DNA of 40,738 nt from Holdemanella biformis DSM 3989 (GCF_000156655.1 NZ_DS996850.1:101567-142304), one strand, 5' to 3'. Positions 1 to 8,119 are shown, numbered from the stretch's first letter. Notes: generated from the sequence alone by a model not told the origin. Translations and numbers: made by a program.

Positions 1-132
1 CTTTGTATTTAGGCATATACATTACAAACTTTAATCACAAAACGCATCAATGCATATAAATCTTTATACGTTTCCTTATTTATACGAACTGTACAATCAT
101 ATATCTTTTTCCACATTATTCATTTTCTTATA

Positions 133-141
133 TGATAAAAT
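133..141 (+). promoter_or_regulatory. Extended -10 promoter before the DUF975 gene
   Basis: TG at 133-134, one base, then TAAAAT at 136-141 forms an extended -10 element 26 bases before the chosen start codon. No good -35 hexamer lies at the usual distance. The first 130 bases of the window are AT-rich and show no gene. Confidence 0.4.
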
Positions 142-167
142 AAAATATAAGGAAGAAGGTGCTCCCT

Positions 168-854
168 ATGTGGAATCGACAACAAGTTAAAGAACAAGCT
201 AAACTCATTATGAAACGAAACTATTGGAAGATGTTTGTGGTAACTCTGCTTACAGGAATATTAACTGGTGGAAAAACAACGATTATTGAAAGAGTACAAG
301 ATTTTGCTTCAAACAATCTTTCTTATGATGCCCAACCTATATTCTATTCATCTAATTTCCAATATATATTTTATTCCTTTATTTCTGTTGCTAGTATTTT
401 AGGAATCCTCTATACAATCTTTATTGGTAATGTTATTGTAGTTGGAAAAAATGGATACTTTATAAAGAATAATAACGAGAATCCTGAACTAAGTGAAATA
501 TTCAAAGGGTTTAAAGGCAATTATTTAAATGTGGTAAAAATCCTGTTTTTAATGGATTTAAAAACCCTGCTATGGCTATTCTTATTCATAGTACCTGGAG
601 TTATTAAAGCTTACGAATATTCTATGATTCCATATCTATTGGCAGAAAATCCAAATCTTTCGGCTGATGAAGCCTTCTCTTTGTCCAAACAAATGACGAC
701 TGGACAAAAGATGGATCTATTTGTCTTAGATTTATCTTTTTTAGGATGGATAATTCTAGGCGCAATTTGTTGCGGAATTGGACTTCTATTTGTACAACCA
801 TATCCAGAAGCAACAAAAGCCGAAGTTTATTTAATTTTAAAACACAGAATATAG
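168..854 (+). CDS. DUF975 family integral membrane protein
   Basis: A 228-residue membrane protein of the DUF975 family. The family is polytopic and its function is not established. Seen here: an N-terminal basic amphipathic stretch (WNRQQVKEQAKLIMKRNYW), hydrophobic segments near residues 25-40, 70-95, 125-150 and 185-210, and the family-like stretch SADEAFSLSKQMTTGQKMD followed by GIGLLFVQPY and a YLIL tail. ATG 168 is preferred over GTG 159 because GGAAG (151-155) and AAGGTG (156-161) precede it at workable distances. It is the first gene of a plus-strand operon: the next start lies 12 bases after its stop, behind a strong AGGAGG. Family assignment is good, biological role unknown. Confidence 0.75.
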   Translation: MWNRQQVKEQAKLIMKRNYWKMFVVTLLTGILTGGKTTIIERVQDFASNNLSYDAQPIFYSSNFQYIFYSFISVASILGILYTIFIGNVIVVGKNGYFIKNNNENPELSEIFKGFKGNYLNVVKILFLMDLKTLLWLFLFIVPGVIKAYEYSMIPYLLAENPNLSADEAFSLSKQMTTGQKMDLFVLDLSFLGWIILGAICCGIGLLFVQPYPEATKAEVYLILKHRI

Positions 855-866
855 GAGGAATTATAT

Positions 867-1367
867 ATGTTTGAAAAAGTTGATATTCATAGTCTAAACT
901 TCAATCCTTTTGATAAGATTGGAAAAGACTGGCTACTTATCAGTGCTACAAAAAGCGGTAAAACCAACACTATGACCGCTTCTTGGGGGACACTTGGTCA
1001 CTTATGGAATAAGGATGTTGCGATAATCTTTATTCGACCACAAAGATACACAAAAGAATTCGTTGATGAAAGTGAGACGTTTACCCTATCTTTCTTTGAT
1101 GATAAGCATAAAGAACTATCTTACTTAGGCACAAAATCAGGTAAGGATGAAGATAAGATTTCAAAAGTGAATTTCCATATTGAAATGGTAGATGGAAATC
1201 CTACATTTGAAGAAGCTAAAGAAGTCTTTATTTGTAAGAAGCTCTATGTTGGAAAACTCGAAAAAGAATATTTCTTATTGCCTGAAATTTACGAAAAAAA
1301 TTATCCACTCGATGATTTGCACTATGTATATATTGGAGAAATTACAGATGTCTATTCAAACAAATAA
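867..1367 (+). CDS. Flavin reductase-like (FMN-binding split-barrel) domain protein
   Basis: A 166-residue protein of the flavin reductase-like family, soluble FMN-binding split barrels that reduce flavin or serve as FMN-dependent oxidoreductases. Typical signatures are WLLISATKSGKTNTMTASWG near residues 22-41 (the FMN phosphate-binding strand-loop), the FIRPQRYT segment near 60, and ETFTLSFFDD near 75. Later parts (KLYVGKLEKEYFLLPEIYEK and YVYIGEITDVY) form the C-terminal strands. AGGAGG at 854-859 sits at ideal spacing before ATG 867. The last 20 bases overlap the start of the next gene, so translational coupling is likely. The substrate cannot be read from the sequence. Confidence 0.8.
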   Translation: MFEKVDIHSLNFNPFDKIGKDWLLISATKSGKTNTMTASWGTLGHLWNKDVAIIFIRPQRYTKEFVDESETFTLSFFDDKHKELSYLGTKSGKDEDKISKVNFHIEMVDGNPTFEEAKEVFICKKLYVGKLEKEYFLLPEIYEKNYPLDDLHYVYIGEITDVYSNK

Positions 1368-2121
1368 AATTATTCATGTCAATAACGAACACATATTTGG
1401 TGCTACTACACTAAAAAATATTGCTCTTCCTGAAAAGAACAATACCGCACTCCATGTATGTATCGATCCAGAAGCTGTTATGATCAACCGCAAAAGATTA
1501 GCTGAAGAACTAAATATGCCTCTAGATAACTGGGCACTTCCTTGGCAAAAGCACACAAACAACATGGCCCACGTTACTTCTAGTGATAAAGGTAAGGGTG
1601 CCTATGACAAAAATACAAGCATTATGAATGTAGATGCCGTATATACGACAGAGCCAAACATTCTAATTGGTGTATTTACGGCTGACTGCTTAGGTATTCT
1701 TGTCATTGATGAAACAACACCATGCATATGTGCCATTCATTCTGGATGGAAAGGAACTACTTTAGAAATCACAAAAAAATGCTTGAGCGAATTAATCGAA
1801 AAAGATTTGATTCACCCCAAATCTTGTCACGTATATTTTTCTCCAAGTATTCAATTTGATTCTTTAGAAGTTGGCATGGAAGTTGTTGAACAAATGAAAC
1901 AAATCAGCATTGATACAACACCTTTCATTCGTTATATGCCAAATGAAAAAGCCTATATTGATAATCAAGGTATCAATATTGAAATGTGTAAAGAATTAGG
2001 GGTTCCGGCACAAAACATTCATCCAAGTGTATATGATACAAAAAAAGAGCTCAATACATGTTTTAGCTATCGTAATGATAAACAAACAGGCGAACACTTT
2101 ACCTTTGGATATATTAAATAA
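1348..2121 (+). CDS. YfiH/YlmD family multicopper-oxidase (laccase-domain) protein
   Basis: A 257-residue protein of the YfiH/YlmD/LACC1 family. Studied members bind zinc and act on purine nucleosides (phosphorylase or deaminase activity); older annotations call them polyphenol oxidases. The metal ligands are visible: His in PWQKHTNNMAHV, Cys in FTADCLGILVID and His in AIHSGWKGT. The conserved C-terminal CFSYRNDKQTGEHFTF is also present. An upstream in-frame start at 1192 would lie deep inside the flavin reductase gene. ATG 1348 is chosen because GGAGA precedes it by about ten bases and the protein then has the family length. Last gene of a three-gene operon, followed directly by a terminator. 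Confidence 0.85.
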   Translation: MSIQTNKIIHVNNEHIFGATTLKNIALPEKNNTALHVCIDPEAVMINRKRLAEELNMPLDNWALPWQKHTNNMAHVTSSDKGKGAYDKNTSIMNVDAVYTTEPNILIGVFTADCLGILVIDETTPCICAIHSGWKGTTLEITKKCLSELIEKDLIHPKSCHVYFSPSIQFDSLEVGMEVVEQMKQISIDTTPFIRYMPNEKAYIDNQGINIEMCKELGVPAQNIHPSVYDTKKELNTCFSYRNDKQTGEHFTFGYIK

Positions 2122-2122
2122 G

Positions 2123-2154
2123 CCCAAGCAATCTAGCTTGGGTTGTTTTGTCTT
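2123..2154 (+). terminator. Intrinsic terminator after yfiH
   Basis: CCCAAGC (2123-2129) pairs with GCTTGGG (2136-2142) around a six-base loop, followed by a T-rich tail. The convergent minus-strand gene has its stop codon at 2133-2135, inside the loop of this hairpin. Confidence 0.8.
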
Positions 2155-2414
2155 TCGCGAAGGCGATTATCTAAATTGACCTTACGATAGATTTCGGCAT
2201 GCAGTTCATAAAAATCCATCGATTTCAGCATGTCCTTTTTTTCTTTCGAACAATCCGGTCTGTCTAAGTAGTATAGGAAATGCGAATCTTGACACATATA
2301 GATAATTACGGCAAGCCCACAATCGAGGACATACGTTCTGGCATAAACATTTTTTTGATTATGAACTAATTCTCTTGCGAAATCTTCTGGTTCAAGATGG
2401 ACGACAGTACACAT
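2133..2414 (-). CDS. Small protein of unknown function (tandem paralogue A)
   Basis: A 93-residue protein that I do not recognise. ATG 2414 follows an AAAGGGGG ribosome site with eight bases spacing, so the gene looks translated. It is clearly related to the next gene upstream (2528-2785). Both start VV.L.P..FA, contain VLD.G.A.I.Y, an F.YYL segment and an SK-rich acidic/basic helix, and end in EL..EI..K. It differs by a four-base-pair-arginine-rich C-terminus (DNRLRERQNN). No signal peptide or membrane segment is visible. The size and strand-helix pattern would suit a small regulatory or adaptor domain, but that is only a guess. Confidence 0.65.
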   Translation of the reverse strand: MCTVVHLEPEDFARELVHNQKNVYARTYVLDCGLAVIIYMCQDSHFLYYLDRPDCSKEKKDMLKSMDFYELHAEIYRKVNLDNRLRERQNNPS

Positions 2415-2527
2415 TTCTTATACCCCCTTTGACACCTGCATTATGTATGAATTATGGATTCTTCTCAAGAATCTAATTTCATTTTTTCGTTTTCCAAGTT
2501 TTTATTTAAGATTCAAAAAATTTTATC

Positions 2528-2785
2528 TCAATTTGAGTTGGCTACAAAAATTTTAATCTTTAACGCTATTTCTTGCCTCAATTCCATTACATTCATTTCT
2601 CTTAATTCTTCTTTTTTAGAAACATCGACATCAAGACAATTCAAATAATAAAAATCATCCCCATCATAATATCCATACACAATACCGGCAATTCCATTAT
2701 CTAAAACAATCGGTGTGGGAATCAATTGTTTCTTCTTTTTCATCATTGCCTTCGCAAATTCAACCGGATTCAATCGAACTACCAT
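2528..2785 (-). CDS. Small protein of unknown function (tandem paralogue B)
   Basis: An 85-residue protein, paralogous to the gene at 2133-2414. The match runs along the whole length: MVVRLNPVEFAKAMM against CTVVHLEPEDFARELV, then TPIVLDNGIAGIVYG against TYVLDCGLAVIIYM, DDFYYLNCLDVDVSKKEEL against HFLYYLDRPDCSKEKKDM. ATG 2785 is preferred over GTG 2794 because AAAGAAAG at 2798-2805 is too close to the GTG but well placed for the ATG. The two genes are 113 bases apart and point away from the DeoR pair that follows. No function can be named. Confidence 0.65.
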   Translation of the reverse strand: MVVRLNPVEFAKAMMKKKKQLIPTPIVLDNGIAGIVYGYYDGDDFYYLNCLDVDVSKKEELREMNVMELRQEIALKIKIFVANSN

Positions 2786-2880
2786 ATCTATCACACACTT
2801 TCTTTAGACAGTCTCATTATGCACAGAAACAATATTGAATTCATTACTCACTTTCAAATTATTTGTATTCCCACTTTTTA

Positions 2881-2909
2881 TTCTGTTTTCAAAATATTTC
2901 GTTTATAAT
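2881..2909 (+). promoter_or_regulatory. Promoter of the tandem DeoR-type genes
   Basis: A perfect TATAAT at 2904-2909 lies 32 bases before the start codon, with a weak -35 (TTCTGT, 2881-2886) 17 bases upstream. AGGTGA at 2932-2937 serves as the ribosome site. Confidence 0.5.
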
Positions 2910-2941
2910 TTAATTGGATTCAAAAGAAAATAGGTGAAAAC

Positions 2942-3709
2942 ATGTCAAAGAAGAAAGAAGAAAGACAACTTCAAATTCGTCAAATTCTTGAAGGAAAAGA
3001 GAAAATAAAAGTCGCAGAACTTGCCAAATTACTTTCTGTTACTCCAGAAACACTACGTAAAGATTTAGATGAACTACAAGAAAGAAAAATATTAATTCGA
3101 GAACATGGATACGCCAAGATTCAAAGTTCTTCTGTCGAAACATTTGTCGAATTAAAAGCACAAAAAAATAAAGAAATGAAAAAAATTGTGGCCCTAGAAG
3201 CATTTAGCCGAATTGAAAATGGCATGATCGTATATTTGGATTCTGGAAGCACAATTTTAACGGCTATAAGTGCTTTACGAAACAAAAGTGACATCACCAT
3301 TGTCACCAACTCTATTCTTGTAGCTTATGAATGTGCCAACATGAATTTAAACATCATCATGGCTGGTGGTTTATTATTTAATATAGGGAAAAGAACCTAT
3401 GGACATTTCGCAACCGAAATCATCGACCATTTAAGCATTGATTTAGCCATCATGGGAACAGATGCTTTCACTGAAAAGAGTCATGGATTTACCACCATTT
3501 CAGCCGATGAACTTGGTTTTAAACGTCATGTTATGAATCAATCCGCAAAAAAAATCATGATCAGTGATGCAAGTAAAGTTAATAATAAGGCAGATATTGC
3601 GCCTTATGCCTTTTGTAAATTTAATGAGTTTGACGAATTCATCACAAACCATTTAACAGCAGAACAATATGATGTTGTAAAAACAGTCAAGAAAGTCACA
3701 CAGGTGTAG
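2942..3709 (+). CDS. DeoR/GlpR family transcriptional regulator (copy 1)
   Basis: A 255-residue DeoR-family regulator. The family has an N-terminal winged helix-turn-helix and a C-terminal sugar-phosphate-binding (DeoRC) domain, and usually represses carbohydrate genes until a phosphosugar binds. Seen here: ERQLQIRQILEGKEKIKVAE with the recognition helix in SVTPETLRKDLDELQERK (residues 30-50), the wing IREHGYAKI, then the sensor domain with YLDSGSTI near 100, TIVTNSILVA, MAGGLL near 140 and the IMGTDAF/HGFTT region. It is followed after three bases by a second, closely related regulator in the same operon. No metabolic operon is adjacent on this strand, so the effector is unknown. Confidence 0.9.
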   Translation: MSKKKEERQLQIRQILEGKEKIKVAELAKLLSVTPETLRKDLDELQERKILIREHGYAKIQSSSVETFVELKAQKNKEMKKIVALEAFSRIENGMIVYLDSGSTILTAISALRNKSDITIVTNSILVAYECANMNLNIIMAGGLLFNIGKRTYGHFATEIIDHLSIDLAIMGTDAFTEKSHGFTTISADELGFKRHVMNQSAKKIMISDASKVNNKADIAPYAFCKFNEFDEFITNHLTAEQYDVVKTVKKVTQV

Positions 3710-3712
3710 CTT

Positions 3713-4471
3713 ATGTCAAAAAAGAAAGATGAAAGACAATTCAAGATTCGTCAACTTCTGCAGGAACATCCAAAAATCAAGATATCCGATTTAGCTGATT
3801 ACTTTCAAACTTCAAGCGAAACCATTCGTAAAGATATTATTGAACTTGAAAATTCTAAAATCATAAAAAAAGAGCATGGCTATGCGCTACTTTTAGAAGA
3901 ACCTGATGAAATGCCCATTTCATTAAGAAATCAAGAATATATTGAGGAAAAGAAACAAATCATGAAGAAAGCCTGCACCTTTATCAAAGAAGGAATGGTT
4001 GTCTATTTAGATGCCGGTAGTACATGTCTTGCAGGTATTCCTTTTCTTCAATCCATTCATAATATTACGATTGTGACAAACTCCATCTTTGTAGCCTACA
4101 AATGCGCTAAACTAAACATGCACGTTATTTTAATTGGCGGAAACATTTCCAACAATGCCTATCGCTCTTATGGAAACTTTGCCAGTGAAACTATCGATTA
4201 TATTCATATTGATGTTGCGATTTTAGGAACCAAAGGATTTAAAGACAACAATGGATTTACTACTTATGAAAATGAATATGAATTAAAGCGACATATTCTT
4301 CAACAAAGTGAAAAAATCATTGTGGTAACTGACAAAAATAAATTTAATGCACAACCAGAATACACATACTGTAAATTCAAAGAAGTGGATGTATTTATTT
4401 CAAATACATTAACTAAAGAGAATAAATCTCAAATCCAAGTAATCCCAGAAATAATAGAGGCAGAAGTTTAA
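3713..4471 (+). CDS. DeoR/GlpR family transcriptional regulator (copy 2)
   Basis: A 252-residue paralogue of the preceding gene. The first 15 residues are nearly identical (MSKKKDERQFKIRQLL), and both domains are present: helix-turn-helix in FQTSSETIRKDIIELENSK, sensor domain with YLDAGSTC, TIVTNSIFVAYKCAK, LIGGNIS and AILGTKGF. The start codon lies three bases after the previous stop, and its ribosome site (AGGTG) is inside the end of that gene, so the two are translated together. The motifs are complete in both, so neither copy looks decayed. The pair may bind as heterodimers or answer two effectors; the sequence does not decide. Confidence 0.9.
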   Translation: MSKKKDERQFKIRQLLQEHPKIKISDLADYFQTSSETIRKDIIELENSKIIKKEHGYALLLEEPDEMPISLRNQEYIEEKKQIMKKACTFIKEGMVVYLDAGSTCLAGIPFLQSIHNITIVTNSIFVAYKCAKLNMHVILIGGNISNNAYRSYGNFASETIDYIHIDVAILGTKGFKDNNGFTTYENEYELKRHILQQSEKIIVVTDKNKFNAQPEYTYCKFKEVDVFISNTLTKENKSQIQVIPEIIEAEV

Positions 4472-4488
4472 ACCCTTCTGCCTTATGC
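4459..4488. terminator. Bidirectional terminator between deoR pair and CDF transporter
   Basis: GGCAGAAG (4459-4466) pairs with CTTCTGCC (4475-4482) around an eight-base loop, between two convergent genes. The 5' arm lies inside the last codons of the second DeoR gene, and the other side touches the stop codon of the CDF gene. The T tails are weak on both sides. Confidence 0.55.
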
Positions 4489-5643
4489 GTATGGATGATC
4501 AATTGTGAGTACGAAATAAATCTTTTTATCCGATTGAATATGCTTTAGAAGCATATCTTCTATTTCTTCTTGTGAATACTTTTCTTCAAACGGAATTACC
4601 AAATCAAACACCAAATTTACATGTGTTGGTCCTGACACAATTCTAAAATCATGAAATCCCCATTTTGGATCAATTTGATGAATAGCTTTGACTACTTTTG
4701 CACGGTACAACTCTGTTTCTGGATCATTTACCTTTACTGGATCCATATGTAAAACTAAATCAATATTCATATTTTCTTTAACTTCACGCTCTATATTATC
4801 AATATGATCATGCGTTTCAAAAATATCTTTTGAGGAATCCACTTCTACATGGGCACTCGCAAAAATCTTATTTGGACCATAATTATGTAGCATCATATCA
4901 TGTACACCTAAAATTGCAGGATGTGCCATAATCCTATCTACAATATTGTGTACAAGTTCAGGATCTGGTGCTTCTCCAATTAAAGAATTAATCATATCTC
5001 TTAATAAGCCATAAGCTCCATAAAGGATAATTCCTGAAACTACAATACCCATATATCCATCTAGATTAAAGTGAAGAACTGGAGACAATAATGTAGATAC
5101 AAGAACTGCCGTTGTTCCACATACATCACTAATTGAATCTAATGCCGTTGCTTCTAATAGACTTGAATCATATGTTTTAGAAAGTTTCTTATTGTATGCA
5201 TACATCCAAAATTTAACTATGATAGAAATTAAAAGAATAATGACGGATGCAATTCTAAAATCAATACTTCCCGGATGAATCACTTTAGAAATACTTTCTT
5301 TTGCGGTTTCAAAACCAAGAACTAAAATCAATATACCTACAAATAAAGACGCAATTGTTTCCGTTCTTTCATGACCAAATGGATGATCCTTATCTGCTGG
5401 CTTATTTGCGAGATGAAAAGATAAAATCGAAATAATATTCGAACCCGCATCTGTTAAGTTATTTACTCCGTCAGCTTGAATAGATACCGAATGTACAATG
5501 GTACCAATCATAAACTTAATCACAAATAAAAATAAGTTACTAAATATACCCACAATCCCCGATAATTTACCAACATTTGTTCTTACATTGGCATCTTTTG
5601 TATCTTGATAATTCTTTATAAATCTACGCACTAAAAAATTCAT
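4483..5643 (-). CDS. Cation diffusion facilitator (CDF) family metal efflux transporter
   Basis: A 386-residue CDF antiporter, which exports divalent metal ions from the cytoplasm in exchange for protons. Membrane segment II carries SIQADGVNNLTDAGSN, the next loop DHPFGHERTE, and segment V ALDSISDV, which supply the metal site. The DxxxD pattern in segment V (in place of HxxxD) fits manganese/iron-type members better than zinc-type ones, but specificity is not proven. The C-terminal cytoplasmic ferredoxin-like dimer domain follows (VDRIMAHPAILGVHDMML to HVEVDSS), with an extra C-terminal extension of about 80 residues after it. GGTGG precedes ATG 5643. Transcribed alone, towards the deoR pair. 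Confidence 0.88.
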   Translation of the reverse strand: MNFLVRRFIKNYQDTKDANVRTNVGKLSGIVGIFSNLFLFVIKFMIGTIVHSVSIQADGVNNLTDAGSNIISILSFHLANKPADKDHPFGHERTETIASLFVGILILVLGFETAKESISKVIHPGSIDFRIASVIILLISIIVKFWMYAYNKKLSKTYDSSLLEATALDSISDVCGTTAVLVSTLLSPVLHFNLDGYMGIVVSGIILYGAYGLLRDMINSLIGEAPDPELVHNIVDRIMAHPAILGVHDMMLHNYGPNKIFASAHVEVDSSKDIFETHDHIDNIEREVKENMNIDLVLHMDPVKVNDPETELYRAKVVKAIHQIDPKWGFHDFRIVSGPTHVNLVFDLVIPFEEKYSQEEIEDMLLKHIQSDKKIYFVLTIDHPYA

Positions 5644-5710
5644 TATTTACCACCTTCACGTCTCTAAAGTATAGCTTACCTAAAGACAAAATACAAAACG
5701 AAACAGGTAG

Positions 5711-5737
5711 TACAATATAACTTTCAAGTTGCAACTT
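5711..5737 (+). promoter_or_regulatory. Putative promoter and 12-bp palindrome before the HAD gene
   Basis: TACAAT (5711-5716) resembles a -10 box. Just downstream, AAGTTGCAACTT (5726-5737) is a perfect 12-base palindrome near the expected transcription start, where a repressor could bind. No regulator is assigned. Confidence 0.35.
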
Positions 5738-5779
5738 CATATGAAATCGTATACATTTTATGTAATGGAGGTACATTTT

Positions 5780-6631
5780 ATGATTAATAAAATTAAGGTC
5801 TTGGCTGCAGACGTCGATATGACTTTAAGTTCGAAAAGCAGTCCTTTACCTAAAATCACAATACAGGCTTTACAAGAATTGCATAATAGAGGCGTTAAGC
5901 TTGGCTTGGCAACCGGAAGAGAAATCACCGAAATGGAAAAAACAAAAGGAATATTTTGGAAATTAGGGTTTGAATTTGATTTCATAATCGGAATGAATGG
6001 TGGCATGATCTATGATCGAAACCTGGATAAGACATTTACAATGGACATGATGAGTATTGAAGAAATGAAAGAAGTCTTAACTTTCTTGATGCCAATCATT
6101 GAAGAAAATAAAGTGTCTATAAACGTTGAAGGAAATCAACTACACAACGTTATGAATATCAACGAGGATTTGTTAGATATGTCAAAACGAAGAAACATTC
6201 CACTTATTGATAAAACAGGTGATATTGATGGTTTTTGTGAAAAACCTGTTTATAAGTTCTTATTTAGAACAGACCCAGAAACAACGCAACTTATCCGTGA
6301 TCAAGTAGAAGTACAATATAAAGGGAAATACCAAACTATTGAAACATTCCCAGGAACTATCGAATTAATGTATAGTGGTTTCTCTAAAGGTAGAGGTTTA
6401 GAAATGTATTGCGAATGGAATCAAATCCACTTAGAAAATACAATTGCGTTTGGTGATAATGAAAACGATAATTCTTTACTACTCACAAGTGGATGGGGAG
6501 TCTGCCTAAAAGATGGCAATCCAAACACAAAGGCATTAGCCGACAATATTACTGACTACGATTGTCTTGATGGTGGTGTAGGACATTACATATTTGATCA
6601 TATATTAAACAACAAGGATGTGGAATTCTAG
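5780..6631 (+). CDS. Cof-type HAD-IIB phosphatase
   Basis: A 283-residue haloacid dehalogenase superfamily hydrolase of the Cof (HAD-IIB) type, cytoplasmic Mg-dependent phosphatases acting on sugar phosphates or cofactors. Motif I is DVDMTL near residue 10 (Asp nucleophile and Asp acid/base), motif II is in LATGREITE, and motif IV is GDNENDNSLL near 232. The cap domain lies between residues about 85 and 185. ATG 5780 is chosen over the upstream in-frame start because GGAGGT precedes it at the right distance and motif I then sits at the usual place. A terminator follows. A second Cof-type gene lies at 38934-39716. The substrate is unknown. Confidence 0.88.
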   Translation: MINKIKVLAADVDMTLSSKSSPLPKITIQALQELHNRGVKLGLATGREITEMEKTKGIFWKLGFEFDFIIGMNGGMIYDRNLDKTFTMDMMSIEEMKEVLTFLMPIIEENKVSINVEGNQLHNVMNINEDLLDMSKRRNIPLIDKTGDIDGFCEKPVYKFLFRTDPETTQLIRDQVEVQYKGKYQTIETFPGTIELMYSGFSKGRGLEMYCEWNQIHLENTIAFGDNENDNSLLLTSGWGVCLKDGNPNTKALADNITDYDCLDGGVGHYIFDHILNNKDVEF

Positions 6632-6648
6632 AAATCCACACCCTTTTC
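6616..6648 (+). terminator. Terminator after the HAD phosphatase gene
   Basis: GGATGTGGA (6616-6624) pairs with TCCACACCC (6635-6643) with one mismatch, followed by TTTT. The stop codon (6629-6631) is in the loop. Confidence 0.6.
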
Positions 6649-6725
6649 ATTAAAATAACTCGCTTTTTTTATTCTCCATATATTATCTTTTATCCTGTAT
6701 TCTTGCTATTAGTGTACACCAATTT

Positions 6726-6765
6726 AAAAGAAAGAAAACCCAATCAGCATAATGCGGATTGGGTT
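6726..6765 (-). terminator. Terminator of the mannose-type PTS operon
   Basis: On the minus strand AACCCAATC (6765-6757) pairs with GATTGGGTT (6745-6737), with a smaller GCAT/ATGC stem inside, and is followed by a TTCTTTCTTTT tail. It lies just after the stop of the DUF956 gene and ends the operon. Confidence 0.85.
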
Positions 6766-6773
6766 AACAATAC

Positions 6774-7160
6774 TTAGTTATTAGAATGCAGTAATTTATT
6801 TGGAATATACATTAAACCTCGTTTAAACACATCCCAAAAACTCAATGATCGAAGCATTCGATCTGCAGGTACATATTCTCTTATAGCACGAAGTGTTTTT
6901 TTGTTGTCTTTTGTAGAGAAAGTAAAGTATGTTTTCTCATTTATGAAAATCACAAATCGAGAAATACTTTTGTTAAATAAGACACTCGCTTCTACTCGAT
7001 CAATTGTATCCCATGGAATTTGAATACAATCTTCAACATTTCTTTCATTGTAGAATTCAAATGCTTTATTTCCAACCATGACATTTCCATTGGAACTCAA
7101 TCCTGCAAAAGATGTTGCCTTGATTGTTAAATCAACTTTTGAATTTAATGATTGTGCCAT
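6774..7160 (-). CDS. manO: DUF956 family protein, mannose PTS operon accessory (ManO-like)
   Basis: A 128-residue protein matching the DUF956 family, which is typically encoded as the last gene of mannose-family PTS operons in Bacillota (called ManO in some species); a regulatory role has been proposed but is not settled. Seen here: MAQSLNSKVDLTIKATSF, GNVMVGNKAFEFYNERN, IQIPWDTIDRVEASV near residue 50, and a C-terminal SFWDVFKRGLMYIP segment. The compact beta-rich start resembles PH-like domains, which is only an impression. It follows the IID gene by 18 bases and sits just before the operon terminator, so position and sequence agree. Confidence 0.85.
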   Translation of the reverse strand: MAQSLNSKVDLTIKATSFAGLSSNGNVMVGNKAFEFYNERNVEDCIQIPWDTIDRVEASVLFNKSISRFVIFINEKTYFTFSTKDNKKTLRAIREYVPADRMLRSLSFWDVFKRGLMYIPNKLLHSNN

Positions 7161-7178
7161 ATGTACCTCCTCAAGCTA

Positions 7179-8096
7179 TTACATAATTCCGATTACACGA
7201 CCAATAATACCAACTACGAATAATGCGATAATAATTGTGATTGGAGAAACTTTCTTCTTCAATAATTTACAGCATAATAAAGTTAATAATAAAGCTGCAA
7301 GACCTGGAATCAAAGAATCTAAGTTTTGTTGTAAAGTTGTAACTTTGATTTGATTTAAACCAGTAGCTCCTAATGAAGAATATTGTTCTAATGCACTCTT
7401 AATTCCGTCAGCATTTCCTTTAATTTGTGACCAATCAATGTATGCACCTTCAGATTGAGTAACACTTGAAACAACTGGAGTAAATGAAATACTTACCCAG
7501 CGTTGAACCAATGCACCAATGATAAACATACCTAAAATACTTGCACCTTGAGTAATTTTACCAAGAAGTCCACCAGACATATCTTCAGCAATTTTAGTAC
7601 CTACATTGTAACCAAATTCTTGTGTATACCACATGAACGCTAAACGAATTACGTTCCATAATACGAAGAATAAGATTGGTCCTAAAATGTTTCCACTTAA
7701 TGCTAAAGAAGCACCTAAAGCACCTAAGATTGGACGCATTGTAAACCAGAATACTGGGTCACCAACACCAGCTAAAGGACCCATCATACCAACTTTAACA
7801 CCTTGGATTGCTGTATCATCTACATTTTCACCATTTGCTTTTTCTTCTTCCAAAGCAAGTGTAACACCCATTACTGGACTTGATACATAAGGGTGAGTAT
7901 TATAGAACTCCATGTGACGTTTTAAAGCGGCAATTTGATCTTCCTTGTTAGGATATAATTTTTTGATTGCAGGAATGATTGAATAGCACCATCCACCATT
8001 TTGCATACGTTCATAGTTCCAAGAACCTTGAAGGAATTGATGACGCCACCAAACTTTTTTACGATCTTGTTTAGTTAATGTAATTTTTTCAGCCAT
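7179..8096 (-). CDS. manZ: PTS mannose/fructose/sorbose family transporter subunit IID
   Basis: A 305-residue IID subunit of a mannose-class phosphotransferase system, which together with IIC forms the sugar channel in the membrane. Seen here: KKVWWRHQFLQGSWNYERMQ near the N-terminus, the MQNGGWCYSIIPAIKKLY segment, the long cytoplasmic helix KRHMEFYNTHPY, SPVMGVTLALEEE near 90, VGMMGPLAGVGDP, and hydrophobic C-terminal helices. ATG 8096 is preferred to ATG 8102 because AAGGAGG sits only three bases from the latter but nine from the former. It lies 23 bases after the IIC gene and before DUF956. Sugar specificity of the class is broad: mannose, glucose, fructose, N-acylglucosamine. Confidence 0.93.
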   Translation of the reverse strand: MAEKITLTKQDRKKVWWRHQFLQGSWNYERMQNGGWCYSIIPAIKKLYPNKEDQIAALKRHMEFYNTHPYVSSPVMGVTLALEEEKANGENVDDTAIQGVKVGMMGPLAGVGDPVFWFTMRPILGALGASLALSGNILGPILFFVLWNVIRLAFMWYTQEFGYNVGTKIAEDMSGGLLGKITQGASILGMFIIGALVQRWVSISFTPVVSSVTQSEGAYIDWSQIKGNADGIKSALEQYSSLGATGLNQIKVTTLQQNLDSLIPGLAALLLTLLCCKLLKKKVSPITIIIALFVVGIIGRVIGIM

Positions 8097-8119
8097 TTTC
8101 ATTTACCTCCTTCAAAATC

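Noticed and set aside
1192-1347. Longer N-terminus for the YfiH-type protein
   Set aside because: It would be read inside the flavin reductase gene in another frame; ATG 1348 has a ribosome site and gives the family length.
2454-2908. Two short plus-strand frames between the small paralogues and the DeoR genes
   Set aside because: They overlap the minus-strand paralogue B and AT-rich promoter DNA and look like chance frames.
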